Positions 37,738 to 51,100 of a stretch of 64,000 nt of DNA are shown piece by piece; position 1 is the stretch's first letter; each line of letters starts with the position of its first letter. The DNA comes from Mastacembelus armatus (Eukaryota; Chordata; Actinopteri; Synbranchiformes; Mastacembelidae): positions 19,168,500 to 19,232,499 of the forward strand of contig NC_046646.1 in the NCBI RefSeq assembly GCF_900324485.2. Direction: 5' to 3'. Position numbers and translations under genes: made by a program. The notes below the pieces were generated by a model that saw only the letters and a program-made list of their open reading frames with translations, was not told where the DNA came from and did not search any database.

Positions 37738-38034
37738 AGGAAACCCCTCTGTGCTCTAACTACATCTCCTTGTGACGAGTGTCATTTATTGTTCTTAAAG
37801 CATTTTGTTCGTGATTTAACGTAATGTTCATGTTTAGGTGAATAAGATAAAATGTTTGAATAAGCTTAAGATTTCACTTCCGGTTTACAGTATAAAATGT
37901 TTTTACGTTACCGTACAACTTTTGAAAAAGCTGTTACACTTTACTTCGATATTTATGTGGTAAAAAAATATCTTGTTCAATCGAGTCGCTCAATCCGTAA
38001 AAAAAAGTAAAATGATTTAAAAATATCAAAAAGC

Positions 38035-38038
38035 AAAA
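38035..38038 (-). terminator. Pol III terminator of tRNA-Thr
   Basis: TTTT on the minus strand just after the tRNA 3' end. Confidence 0.8.
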
Positions 38039-38040
38039 TA

Positions 38041-38114
38041 AGGCACCGCTGGGATTCGAACCCAGGATCTCCTGTTTACTAGACAGGCGCTTTAACCAAC
38101 TAAGCCACGGCGCC
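38041..38114 (-). tRNA. tRNA-Thr (AGT anticodon)
   Basis: A 74-base minus-strand gene that folds as a standard cloverleaf. The acceptor stem GGCGCCG pairs with the 3' CGGTGCC, with discriminator T. The D-arm/A-box is TGGCTTAGTTGG, the anticodon loop is CTAGTAA with AGT, and the T-arm/B-box is GGTTCGAATCC. It appears identical to the vertebrate tRNA-Thr-AGT as I remember it. There is no intron. A TTTT Pol III terminator follows three bases later (38038-38035). It lies between the converging vtn and sebox genes. Confidence 0.97.
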
Positions 38115-38341
38115 ACTTGCTGGCGTGCGTTTCAGGACATCTTATAAACCAACTCCACACAGCATCATCTTATATTTGTTATTTTATTTCTAATGTAATT
38201 TTCCACAATATGTAGTTTATATAAGAATATCCGAGCAGTTAAAAACATTTTATTAACATAAGAATTTTCTTCAAATTAATAAATACTCTAAAATGGCTAA
38301 CCCTATGTACATTGTAGAAGAAAGTACAATCAATGTACAAC

Positions 38342-38347
38342 TTTATT
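38342..38347 (-). other. poly(A) signal of sebox
   Basis: AATAAA on the minus strand 18 bases after the sebox stop codon. Confidence 0.6.
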
Positions 38348-38365
38348 TTAAATTACTTTTATCAG

Positions 38366-39574
38366 TCAACCTAAAAGATAATCAATCATTGCCGCAGATA
38401 TTTCCAAATCCGACAGATTGAAGTCTCCCAGGTCCTGAAAGCACAGATCGGAGAGGTCGTCTATGGACTCGTGTGAAATGGAGAAGCTCTGGTGGTTCGG
38501 CGGACTCGGGATGTTCTCCTTGGGTCCTGGATGTCCGACTGCTGCAGCGCAGCGACTCGAGCAAGGCTGGGATCCCTGTGCGTCTCCAAGGAAAACCTCG
38601 AAGTCGTTTGTCACATCCCATTCACTGGATCCAGTGTGTGCAAAGGCATCGACACAATAATCGGTGAGGTTTGGCGTCTGGTAGTACTCTCGAGAAACTT
38701 CTGGGAGAACCGATCCATGCGGGGAGCAGGATGCAGCTTGGTCGGCGGCCACAGGGGATGTAGGTGCGGGCAGGGACAGGCCCCCCAGGATGGTTGAGAG
38801 TCGAGTGGACTGAGGTAAACTTGGAGCGGGGTAGCCTGCTGGGGACGGTAGGCTGGAAGCAGGAGCCAGCAGGGGGAGTGGTGGACTAGGACTGAAGGTG
38901 AAATGTGGATGAAGGTCTGTGGGAGGCTTCGAGACCTTTCTGGCTGGTTTCTTGCTTTTGAAATAGCGTGCCCGTCGATTTTGAAACCAGACCTGTGCAG
39001 AAAAAAGTGAATGGATTATGATTGTTTTACGCAACATTTGTGGGTTAGCCAAAATTACGCATGAGAAGATTGGGAGACATGTACCTGGATTTTAGATTCC
39101 GGAAGTCCTGTTATCGACGCAAGGGACTCCTTCATTTTAGCGTCCGGGTACTGTGTGAGAGAGAAGGCCCGCTCCAGTTCGCTCAGCTGCGCTTTGCTGA
39201 AAGTCGTGCGCTTCCGGCGGCGGTGGGTGTCTGAGCGCGTCCAGTGGGGAGCATCGTAAAGCACTGCAGGGAGAAGACAAAATGTTAGTCAGGCTACTTA
39301 TTATCATCTGATGAAATAAATACAGTATAGACTAAAGGCTTATAGTGCTTTAGAAATTTGAAGCCAAATCTAGTGATAGAACACATTAGTATATGATATA
39401 GAACAGGCCCACGAAGAAAGGTCTTAAGGTATTTACGCACTCACCTCTGCGTGTGTCCTGTGCGTAATTATCGTTGTTGTTCATATCCAGGCATGAGCCG
39501 GGCCAGTAATGGCCCGAGTAAAACGTGTTCATCTGAAGAATATTTCCACCAGGAAAGTCCAACCCAAAAGGCAT
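38366..39574 (-). CDS. sebox: SEBOX homeobox transcription factor
   Basis: Paired-like homeodomain factor; zebrafish Sebox (mezzo) acts downstream of Nodal in mesendoderm. Exons on the minus strand are 39574-39445, 39263-39085 and 38992-38366, in frame, 311 residues (human SEBOX about 190). The homeodomain spans about residues 58-117: [20 protein letters not shown], then [20 protein letters not shown], then [15 protein letters not shown], with Gln at homeodomain position 50. The intron inside helix 3, between IQ and VWF, is a usual place for paired-like genes. The C-terminus is Pro/Ser-rich and then acidic ([20 protein letters not shown]), a possible activation domain. The ATG at 39574 was chosen because a TATA box lies about 95 bases upstream; an internal Met at 39532 is possible. 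The tail-to-tail neighbour is vtn, as expected from human synteny. Confidence 0.93.
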
Positions 39575-39666
39575 GTTTTTACTGCTGAGTTCAAGCACAA
39601 CACAAAGAAGAGTATGTTCCCTCAAGTCGTCCCGAGACACTGCTCCACATGTGGGCCTCTAGAGGG

Positions 39667-39672
39667 TTTTAT
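39667..39672 (-). promoter_or_regulatory. TATA box of sebox
   Basis: TATAAA on the minus strand, about 95 bases upstream of the chosen sebox ATG; implies transcription start near 39640. Confidence 0.55.
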
Positions 39673-39674
39673 AC

Positions 39675-40912
39675 TTTGCTTGACAGACACAAAACGACCC
39701 CCTGCACACCGCCCTCTTGCACATCCCAGAGGTTATTGTCAAACATCACAAACACGTGCCTTTGATGTATTATTCACCTATTACGAGCTCCCCGGCTAAT
39801 AGGTGTCTGTTTGATCCCCGATGACCCATTAACGTGCCCATTTAGCCTAGACAGAGCTTGTCCTGCAGGAGTGTCAGGTCACACAACACTGAGATCTTTT
39901 AGAAAATCTCTGCATCTCGAATGATTTTTCAAATCACGTGTGGTAAATCAGTTTGTTCAGTTATCAGTGAGGCCTGTTGGATATGATGTTGATATGGAAA
40001 GGCACGATCCATAGTTGGTTTATAATCTGACCTTCCAAACTCATTTACTTTATGTTGTGTTTCACAGTTTTCAAAATGAAAGGAACACCTTTGGACACAT
40101 GACATGGCAGGCATAAAGCAAGAATCACACTTTCTAACACTTAGCGTCTGTGGCACATCCTCCAGGGTTCGCTGCCTCCTGGTGCGCATCAGATAAAACA
40201 GTGTGGACAGGGGAAGTGTATTGAAGAGGCCGCCGGAGTGTGAGGCTTCAGTCAACTATAATGTGTCGAGGTGACAAATCGGACTACTTCTCCTTCCTGG
40301 TCGGTTGCGCTTCCACCGATCCAGACATCAAAACACCGGATAACGCACAGTCCAGTGCACAACGAGTTCCCGGGTTAGTGCCAGACTCACGGTGTATGGG
40401 CCATTAGAAGCAGCATTTAAATTTCCAAACATAATGAATTCTCAGAACGCTAAAAACGAAGACACCTTGCAAGTTGCAGTTCTCTTTTACTTTTAATTAT
40501 ATTTTTAAATACTATCAAAATATGTAGAGGTCACCAAGGATGAGAAATTAACACAGATGATTGGCTCAAAGTAGCAGTGAAGTATTCCACATTGACTCCT
40601 ACTCCCATGAACAATAGATCATCAAGATCATAAGTCAAACTACTGCTGGCAGTCCCATGACTTACATTAAGAAAACAATGCATCGATACCAGATAGATGG
40701 GCAGTCGAAACCCAGTCACATGACTGAGCCCTGACAGAATAAAGACCCCCGCATTATGCATTTTAAAGCTTGTAGTAATGCATGTGTATAATATATTATT
40801 ATATTATAGCTCTGACCTCTATTTGTTGCTGTGGACGCAGTAGAGTGGAACAAAAATCTAAAAATAGGTCACTAGATGGCAGCATTAGACCATTGAACAA
40901 TTAATATTTTAT

Positions 40913-40971
<59 letters not shown>

Positions 40972-43720
40972 GAATTGCATTTCTCACATCTACTTGTTCA
41001 AATCCATATCACGTAGTCACTTGTGCACATCATATGAGCAATTTCTCCTTGTTTTAAACAAATTGCAATTGCTTTTGAATAAGCAAGCAAATGATTATGT
41101 ATAATGGTCTGTTGTTTCTTACAATTCCAGTAATTACTGTAATGGTGAGCAAAACTATACTGATAGGTCTACTCATTATTTCAGTTCAGAGGCCTATACT
41201 CAAAGGCTCTAACGTGTTCAGTCACATGTTTATAGAGGTTATTACCCATTTCTAGTAGAGGTTTGGAAATGTGCCCAGGTGGATGATCTGCTCTCAGGTG
41301 AATTGTGACTATCACTAATGAAGGGGAGCATGTGAAGCAGTAGGTCAAACAATGATCAGTGTCAATGTGAATTAGCTCAAAGGTGCATCTCATGAACCCT
41401 AATTTGGCAGGCACATATAGACAGAGTCAAGGGGTCCTTCCTATGTTTTCCTTTTTGATTATGTATTTTTCCCTTTGTGCTCTGCTTTGCTGTAGGCTGC
41501 ATTGGTCAGTGCCAGTAAACAGTGAACAAGCCCATGTGAATCCTCTAGTTTTTTGTTGTGAATCCCCCACATACAGTATTTTGTAACTTTATGTTAGCAA
41601 ACATAATCTGTACTAAAGAAAACTTTTTTCCCAATAGATGAAGCATTTTATGCAAGTGATGTTCTTCTGCAGGCCATCCTGCAGCTTGTAGGAGTCGTTT
41701 TGAGAAATGCACTTACTGTCCTGCACACTGCACTAAACATAATGACCTTTTCTTCTAATACATTTCTCATTCATGCAGTGATGCAGCTCATCTCATTTAG
41801 AAAACACACACACACACACACAGAATACACAAACTGTTCTTCTCTCTGTCCCTGTCTGAATGCTTCAATTTTTACCTCACAAACTCAGGTGTGCACACAG
41901 AGAAACGCTGGTATTCTGTGTCCACACTCCTCTCTAAGAAATCAGGATTGACACTCATGTGTGAATGACGCTTTGCCCTCCACTCCCTCACCTACATCCT
42001 CGCTCCTTCCTTCACAATATACAAACACCATTCCTCAGCCTGCTGTTTGATGTGGAAACTCCATCCACATTTCCTGTCAAACTGAGAGATTTTTTGGGCC
42101 AAATCCATGCAGCATGGCTGAGGTGAGAGGGTACTCCTCACCAGCGTACTGTGTTATAAAAGACTTTTGGAGCTAAGAAATAGAAGCCGAGTGTGAATCC
42201 AGCTTGGCTGTGGATTAAAGAATGCCAGTCTGAAGAGTAAGAAGACATGATTTACTGCAGCTGTAGTTACAAAACAAAAAAGATATTACAGCTCAGAAGG
42301 AAAATAAACTGAAATATTCTGTCAGCACCGTTCACTGCAATCTAGCAGGACAGTGTGACTTCAGCTTGACTTTGGACGAAAGTGCATAAAGCAGGAGTGC
42401 AGAATCCACAAAGAAGAGAATTGTGGTTTTAGGTTGGGGCACTTGTTATTCAGTCAAAAAATTTAAATTCAGCAAAAAAATTCTGTCTACTGGACACAAC
42501 ATTTGTCACTGTCAGCTTTCTGTGCATTAAAATGTTACAGTGTCATGTCATAGAGACTTAACTTCCTAATCCCTCAATCCTGATACATACTTGTTCACTA
42601 CTTGTCCCTACATAGCAGAATAAATAAAGAAATAAGTAAAAGCAGAAAGCTCTCTAGACTTAGGTTTCATTTTGAATTTTACCCCTGCTTCTCAGAGACT
42701 TGGACCAGGATGGATGCATGATGCGATATCACTCCTGAACAAGATTATTGTTCCAGGATTTCCAGGAAAGTCAGACTGGATTATTATGTCAGGAGAATCA
42801 CATGGTGCTGAGATCTAAAGTATAAGTGTGACTGCTGGCATTTGATGAAAGAGTGATACATCCACAACAGAGAATTGAATAAATCCGGTACATGCTGTTA
42901 TGCTACTTTAAATTTGTTTCACTGGCGCAAATATATTATAAAGATATTATTTCTATAGTCAGTTTTTTTTTTACTTTACATAGTTATTTTTCTCTCTTTT
43001 CTTAATGTAGTTGGTTTGTTTCTGTTTGTGGTCTTGTTAGGCCCCTTATGATCGTTTAGCATCTCTAGTTGTGTCTTATATTTGTTTTGAATTTTGTTTT
43101 GAAAGTCAACACTGATATAACTAGTCAGTAAAACTGTGACTGAGGTGTGTATATTGTCAAAAAACATTAGCTGACTTAACTGCACACCTGCCGGGTAATA
43201 AGGTAACTGATATTTATACTTTAGTGTAAATGAAGATGAAACAGCAATAACATCCACTACTATAAACAATGCAATAATTCTTCAATAGCAAATGAAAAAA
43301 GTTTACTTAAAACCTCAATGTAACTTTCTCTCCACATGGCTAGTTAGCGAAACATTACAAAGCCTGATATATGTTTTATGATCAAATTACATATATTTGC
43401 TATGTAACTACACAAGAAAGTACATTTACATTGGAAGTGGAACTGCACTTCTATAAATGGATATATGTTTTTCTCAAAGAAAGCAACTAGTTAGCTGTTA
43501 GGTTCAGGTGAGAAAGTAAGGTCAAAATGACATTACCTGAGCCCAAAGCAAACCAATACATAAGAATAACATTATCAATCAATATGGATCAATTTATACC
43601 TCTTATTAGATTCTAAATTATTTATATTTGGTTGACAGCACAAAGAGGGAGAGAGGGAGCACTGGGCATAAGGTCCTTTACAAATGTGAGATTCTGCTGA
43701 GGGGCTGAGCCCCCCTGAAA
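39675..43720. other. gene-poor stretch between sebox and aldh3a2
   Basis: No exon or RNA gene recognised in about 4 kb. It contains a (TATC)n tetranucleotide repeat at 40913-40972 and a (CA)n run at about 41804-41821. The sebox upstream controls probably lie at its left end. Confidence 0.5.
40913..40972. repeat. (TATC)n microsatellite
   Basis: About 15 uninterrupted TATC units, likely polymorphic. Confidence 0.95.
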
Positions 43721-43743
43721 GTCTGATCCTAGACTCGCCCCTG
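43620..43743 (-). mobile_element. hAT transposon end fragment
   Basis: On the minus strand the segment starts CAGGGGCGAGTCTAGGATC, which is the terminal-repeat style of fish hAT elements, followed by a GGGGCTCAGCCCC-type block. The opposite end was not found, so this is probably a truncated copy. The inner boundary is a guess. Confidence 0.4.
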
Positions 43744-43899
43744 CTCCTGGACTCTAACTAGCTGTCACGGCTAAAAGCTAGCTAACCTGTTAGCATTAGT
43801 TAGTCTATGTCCCAAATCTCAGAAGTAGATTCCGGGTAAAGTGAAGTTTATACGTGTTTCTTTTCAGCTTAAGCTAGCTAACTCTAACCTTCCTCTAAG

Positions 43900-44148
43900 C
43901 TTAACTATCCGTGTCTGAGGCTGTTTCACCCGAGCCCGACTCTACAGTAATGTAACCCCAACCACTCAGCATTAGCTCTGCCTACTTCTAGGGTTTGGGA
44001 TCCAACTAACGTTTCCCATTTGGTCCTGCCCCGCGGGGGTGTGACCTAACGGGGAAGGAGATCCGTGTCTAAGCCCCGTCACTTCGTCTGCAGCGACTCA
44101 CCACTAACACGGAGAAGGACCACAAGCCGTTAACCGAAAATTATCCAG
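43900..44148 (+). promoter_or_regulatory. aldh3a2: CpG-rich promoter and noncoding exon 1 of aldh3a2
   Basis: A locally GC- and CpG-rich stretch (CCCGAGCCCGACTC, CCCCGCGGGGGTG) leads to TTATCCAG followed by a GTAGGA donor at 44149. The aldh3a2 start codon sits one base inside an acceptor at 45183/45184, so an upstream noncoding exon is required; this is the best candidate. The left limit is compositional. Confidence 0.45.
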
Positions 44149-45184
44149 GTAGGAATAAAACAAAATCACCGGTGTTGTTTTTAATGTCCGTTAGGCAGTT
44201 GGAGCTAACGGCTAACACACAGCGACAAGCCAAACAATAGCAAGCTCGTCAAATAAATAATGAAATCTGAAAACTCATCCATGACAAAATAGACCCAAAA
44301 TGCACCGTATCACAACTTTAGAGCAGCTAAGTTACAAAATAATAATGATGCTTACAGTAAATATTTATTTAATAATGTTACCGGATGTGATCGTTGCGAT
44401 TTGTTGTGTGTTTAAACGGTCAGTGTGTAGTTTGTCATGACTACACTTTTAAGCTAGTTAACCCACTAACGTTACCTGGTTTCTCATTTCAACACAATCC
44501 GTGTTTCTGTAAACAAAGAGCAGCACAAACAACAACCAGCATTTGGCAAGTGGGTCTTTAAAACGGCTTCACTCATAGTGTCCCATGGATTAACTGTAAG
44601 AAAATACTCCTACAAGTAAAACTGCATTGTGTTCAGGTAAAAGTATTCTTCAGGTATCTGCGACTAGTTTGGGTCGTATGTCAAAATGATGAATGTAGAA
44701 TGTAAGCCAATTGAAGAAAATGTATTTTGCATCAATAACCAGAGTATGTTTGGGTTGTACTGTATGTACAATCTGTATGTTGTTGCTAAAAAAACATTTA
44801 ACCACACTATGTTATTCTTCATCATTGGTTTGGGTCATTTTGGCTTCTCATTGCAATACAAACAATATTAAATTATGATAAAAATTTTTAGAAGCAAACC
44901 AAAACTAGACAGTGTGACTTGTAACTAATCACATGACTTAAACAGCTGTACAGTTGACTGGAGGGAAACAAGCAATGCAGAATTATTGCGGTCTACTTGT
45001 CCAGTATTAAAGCAAAATCAAAACCATGAACCATGAATTTGCCTTTACAACCACACCAAATTCATTTTCATTCAGATTTTACTGCAGATTTCGGCATTTA
45101 CATTACTAGTTCTTGTGATATGGATATATAGTCAGTTAGAGCAGCAGACACAAAGTATGTTGTCTCTTACATTTTGTTCCCAGG

Positions 45185-48100
45185 ATGTCCCGGGAACAGC
45201 AGGCAGTGGCTCTTGCCAGGAAAGCCTTTGAAACAGGCAGGTCCAAAAGTTTAGAGCACCGGATCCGCCAGCTGAAGAACCTGCAGCGGTTATTCACTGA
45301 GAGGCAGAAAGAGATTTCAAATGCTATTAAGAAAGACCTCAATAAGGTGAGTGGTGAGTCCAAAGTAGTCAATACCTGGTCTGCAGCAAGACGGTCTGAA
45401 TTAAAAACAAGAACAACAGATAAAACTGTTGGTTCAGACTTTTTGATGTTTTATTTTATGTAAATTCGAAAAAGTCTATAGTCTATATAGTTTAATATGT
45501 ATTTTATAGAGTTCTTATTACATATTTTGGTGGTTAAATCTTCACAAGATCACAGGCTTTGTCAGGGACAAAACAATAAATCCTAGATTTATTTCTTCTA
45601 ATGTTCCTGGTGTTTGCAGACATCTTCAGACACTAAGGTATATTTGAAAATAAGAACTCATTCAACCAACCAATTGAATTTAAAGCAGGAAAAGTGTGAA
45701 GTATATAAACCTTACTGGAATTTATAAAGACACCTTATCATAAAAAGGAAAAAATATATATATCAGTGCTTCATCCCTAGAGTGAGGTGGGGGCCCAGCT
45801 GTATGAGACTCTGGGTCTGGAGGGAGAGATCAGCCTTGCCATCAGTAAGCTGAAGGAGTGGGCGGCCCCCCGGCCTGTGCAGAAGAACCTGCTGACCCTC
45901 TCAGACACCGTCTACATCAAGCCAGAACCTCTGGGAGTGGTGCTGATCATCGGGGCATGGAACTACCCCTGGGCTGTCACCATCCAGCCACTCATTGGCG
46001 CCATCGCTGCTGGTACAGTAATGTGTGTGTGGGTGAAAGAGCAGTGTGTTTCTGTGACGTAACAAGGTCATTGTTTGAATTTCAGATTTCAGTGTCATTT
46101 CCACATGTGGTGAACTTTGAGCTCTGTCTGTGCACAGTCATGCACAGTATCTCAGCTGAATTTTGAAACACTGGTGCAAGATCTGTGTCCTTATAATTGG
46201 TCAAGATGGCACAAGAGGTCTTGCTTTCTGATCAGTGCAGTGGAGGTACCACCTGGGTTTGGGTTTGATTGTATTTTAACAAATAAATTTTGCATTAAAT
46301 CCATTTATCCATTCCTCATCATATTTTATGTTTTTATCTTTCAATATGTAACCTGAGACTAAGGTAACTACAACTCAAAGATAATCCTATTATCTATTGC
46401 TTATCCTGCAATATCCAGGTGTGCAGGGGGGTTGGAGCCAATCTCAGTGACTTTGGGTGAAAGGCAGGGTACACCCTGGCCAATTGACCAGCTGACACAT
46501 AGAGAGAGGCCCTAATGCAAACAGGATTTAAACCCACAACTTTCTTGATGTGATGGACAGTGCTAACCACGGTGCCATAACCTTCATCAACCTGAAAATG
46601 AATGATTGTGATCTGCGGTAGCTATAAAAGGTTTAATATTAGATTTGTTAACATCAGATCTTAACAAATCTGGGTAGACCAAAATGCAACTGGCAATGTA
46701 AACATGTTCCTAGGCAGAGCCCACATAATTGCCTGTATATCATTTGATAAGCATGTGGATACCACTACAGCACTGTAGAAGACGGCATATATATTTAGCT
46801 CTTTCGGTTTCTTTAATTTTTCAAACCTGTTCAGTTTCCTCATCTTGTGATCATAACCACTCCAGTTCCTTTTATATCCCAGCATTGCCTAACCTTCTTT
46901 ATTCTGAGTCAACTTGCGATTGTAGTGGGTCAAAGGCTACTCTGAGCTCTGCAGTCATGAGAGAGTCCATGTTATAAGATAAGTAATAGAGCAAGCATAA
47001 AACATATGTGTCCTCTTACATATGTATTTAATTGTCACATGCAGGTGTGTATCCTTCAGGTCCTTATTAATGTACGTTGTGGGCACGTGTGAGCACACAT
47101 GTCTCTGCTCTTTGCATTATTCCTGTCAATGGTGGCTCAAAGGAAAAGGTTAACCTTGGTGTGAATCATTCAGCTCCAAGTTATTGAGTAAACTCATGAA
47201 TAATTCATTTCTGTCTCAAAGGCTACCTTTAAATGGCCACCCTTTGCTCTAAATCAAGTGTTTTGTCTCGCCTCTAGTCACTTTGTGATGCAAAGTTCAG
47301 TGTGGAGTGTTTGCTTGTGACTCTTTACCATAACACTGCAGTCTTTTCAACAGCAGCCTCTTGTTTGATTCTGTATTTGCTTGAATCATTTGTTTTTTTA
47401 TTTCTTGTCCCCAGCAATAGTTTAACATATTACCTTGATGAGAGCTGCTGCACGGACACAGTTCATATGTATTTCATTTGGGTAAATCCCATTTTGTCTA
47501 AAACAGATAGCTGAAGTACTGAAACAAATTGAGTATGTCAGGCTGCAGCTAATACAGTAAATGTTTGCACAACTTGGACTTTATCGTGTCCTCCAGCATT
47601 ATCAGCTATGACATGAACCCTTACATCTGCCGCAGGTCATTTTTGCTTGATTTGGGATCTGGAGCAGCCTCATAAAAATAAAAGTGTGGGTTGATGGCAG
47701 TTCATTATCATCACTACACTCAGTTAATTAGATTAATAAATGTAAAGATCATATGTATAGATACTTTCTCTATAGTAAACAGTTTCAGGCAGATAATGCT
47801 TTTAAAAAAACTGTTGCTGCCAACATGTATAAATGTAAACAGTCTGGAAGCAGGCGTGGCTGAACAAACATCCAAACTTAAAACGACTTACCTGCTTTCA
47901 GGTGACCCATCTGAGCCCTAATGTAAAAAAAAAAAAAAAGGGTTAGATAAGAATAATGTCAAAAGGAAAAACAACACACAAACTAAATCATTTTGACAGT
48001 GGAGGTTCATTCCAGAGCTTGGGGATGTATTTTTAGTAGAATATGCAATAACACTTTATAAACAGCCCCAATTTACAGAGTAATATTGTTTTTAATAGAA

Positions 48101-51100
48101 AATAAAGCCAGAAAAGGCTTTAAAACATATTTATTAAATAAAACCCAGACAAATATTTTGTACTTTGTGGGGTTTCTATCTTGTTTTATCTTTTTTCTTT
48201 TGTCATTTACCTCTTCAGGTAATGCAGCTGTGGTCAAGCCCTCTGAGGTCTGCGTTCACACTGCAAAGGTCATGGAAGAGCTGCTGCCACTTTACATTGA
48301 CAAAGTAAGGACAGGTCACAAAACATAAGCATAACTTGTATCAACAGATTTATTAAAGTGAATTAAGAGCTTTAATTGTTAAAGGTGGGAATATTAGTGT
48401 TTCTTAAGCAGATTAAACATAACTGACATTGAAAAGACTGGATGATTTTGATGGAAAGAAAAAACTTAATGACATCAACACTTGAACAAACACAACTGTT
48501 TTCTCTCTGAACAAAAAACACTGATCACAGGCTGTGTCTGTAGCTTTTTTCTGGTGGCTTTGTCTGCACTGATGCTGTATACCAGGGAAATGCTGTAGAC
48601 CTTTACTGTAGTACTTGAGTTTTGCAAAAAGTGTTTACTTATGCAGATAACCAGCAAGCAGTTTTATTTTATTTGCTAAGTGTTTTACAAATGTCTTCTG
48701 CTCTTGTGTGTCAGGAGCTTTACCCTGTTGTAACTGGAGGAGTGCCAGAGACCCAGGAGCTTCTGCGCCAGCGGTTTGATCACATCTTCTACACTGGCAA
48801 CAGCATGGTGGGCAAAGTGATCATGGAGGCTGCCGCCAAGCACCTGACGCCTGTCACCCTGGAGCTGGGCGGAAAGAGCCCCTGCTACATTGACAAGAAC
48901 TGTGACATTAGCATAGCCTGCAGGTGAGAACAATGATAAAATATAAATCACATAAATCATTTCTTTTTGTTCCTAATTTCTCACTCACTCATATTCTATA
49001 GTGTAGCTGTTCCTTTCTGGCACCCTCTTGTTAACTCTTACTCTCCTGCCTAGACGTGTCGCCTGGGGAAAGTACACTAACTGTGGTCAGACCTGCATCG
49101 CCCCAGACTACATCCTCTGTGAAGCCAGCATCCATGACCGGGTCATCGAAGAGGTCAAGAAGGCCATTAAGGTATTGAAGACCTCTTCACCCCCCACTGT
49201 GAATAACTGCCCTGGTCTTTGGTGCCAGAAAACCTACAGAGCTTTATGTTATAGTAACGGAAAACCAACTGAGTTTTAAAACCCAACAATATCTCTATAG
49301 TCATGAAATTGTTTCCTCTGGTAGGAGTTCTACACAGACAACCCAAAGGCCTGCCCAGACTACGGACGAATCATCAACCAGCGCCACTTCAAGAGGATAA
49401 TGGCTTTGTTGGAAAACAGCACCATCGCAGTAGGAGGAGACAATGACGAGTCAAACTGCTACATAGGTAACACTTCTTTCTTCACATGAAAGTTATCTCC
49501 CTGAGAATGTGCATTGAAAAATATTAAGTGGGAGCTTTTTAGGGTTTTTCTTCAGGCAGTTGCATGCATTTAATAGGTTTCTGTGTTATGTTTAGCCCCC
49601 ACAGTTCTGTGTGACGTGAAGCCAGAGGCAAAGGTGATGCAGGAGGAGATATTTGGACCTGTGCTTCCGATCCTGACAGTCAGCGGCCTGGACGAAGCGA
49701 TCAAGTTTATCAACAAGGGAGAGAAACCTCTGGCCCTCTATGTCTTCACACCAGATGATAAGGTGTCCAGCAATAGATATTGGACATATGCAAATATATT
49801 AAATGGAGCTAACAGATGGAGATCTGTACACTTACAGTATGTTGATTTACACTCATTAGCATAATATGATGTGTAATGTGCTCTTGTGCTCTCTAAAGGT
49901 GATCCAGAGAATGATAGATGAGACCTCAAGTGGGGGACTGCTGGCCAACGACTGTCTTGTACACTATTCAGTCAGCTCTCTGCCTTTTGGAGGAGTGGGT
50001 GCGTGCACGCAGTGGTGACTCTTCACAGTGCACAGACCCTTTGTTTCACTTTTTCCATACACTGGTTAATTAACCTGCTCACACACACTCAATCCAAACT
50101 GCTAATCAGATGGTTACATATCCCCCTCCCACCACACCTTTCTGCTATTACATGAATGCAGATCTGTGTCCATGACTGGTGCCTGATGAACTAGTTCTGA
50201 CAGAGCATGGGTGCCCTCTAGTGTGATATCACAGCATTAAAGTGTTGCATTAGGACACAAACATACAGTGAGACAAAGGCTTCAGGGCAGCACCATACTA
50301 CACTAACTGCTGAACTATTTCTAATAGAAATCATGGAAAGACTTTGAACTTGCTCTAATTCCTCTTTATAAACATTAGGCACTTGTGGTTGTGGTAGTCC
50401 AGATGTTTTGAAGACTGATAGCAGATGTTCAAATGAGCCTGAGTAACTTCCATTAGCCACCATCAGACTAGAGGCTTGTATTCTCTCAGTCACACCATCC
50501 CCTTCTATACTTTGTTTAGGAAACAGTGGCATGGGTTGCTACCACGGCAAGTTTAGCTTTGACCAGCTGAGCCACCTGCGTAGTTGTCTCCTCAAAAAGC
50601 TGAACATGGAGGGAGTGAACAGCATGCGGTACCCACCTCACACACCCAAGAAGCTGGGCTGGGCGCGCTTCTTCATCCTGAAGACTGTGGACCTGGGCTG
50701 GATAGGGCGCATGGCGCTCTTCGCCGTCCTGACTGCGGTGGCTGCTGTTGTGCTGCAGGTGAGTTTTAGAGAGAAACAGTGACCTCACACAGTTTGCTCC
50801 ATTCTCACACTATTAAGGGCTGAACAGACAAAAGCATGTATGTGGGTGCAGTCTGTTTGCCCTATACATTATGGGCAAGCTGGAAAAAAATGTTATAGAT
50901 TGTGACAGACATGCTAATAGCTCCATCTAGCACTGCCATCAAGTTGTTTACACCAGCCTGTTGGTTTTTTCCTGTCCCGTTTTATTGATGCTGCCTTTAC
51001 TGGCACCACCAGTGCTCAATATTATTACCACCTTCTATTGTGGTGGAACGTAACTCAGCACCACCAGTGTGCAAAAACATTACAGCTTATCTTCGAGATT

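Noticed and set aside
38366-38797. Plus-strand open frames over sebox exon 3
   Set aside because: Shadows of the GC-rich sebox coding sequence on the other strand.
39929-40255. Minus-strand open frame of 108 codons upstream of sebox
   Set aside because: No similarity I recognise and no promoter or splice support; probably chance.
40913-40972. Tandem array considered as CRISPR-like or satellite
   Set aside because: It is a simple tetranucleotide microsatellite; CRISPR arrays are not expected in a vertebrate genome.
45136-45372. Minus-strand open frame over aldh3a2 exon 1
   Set aside because: Antisense shadow of a real coding exon.
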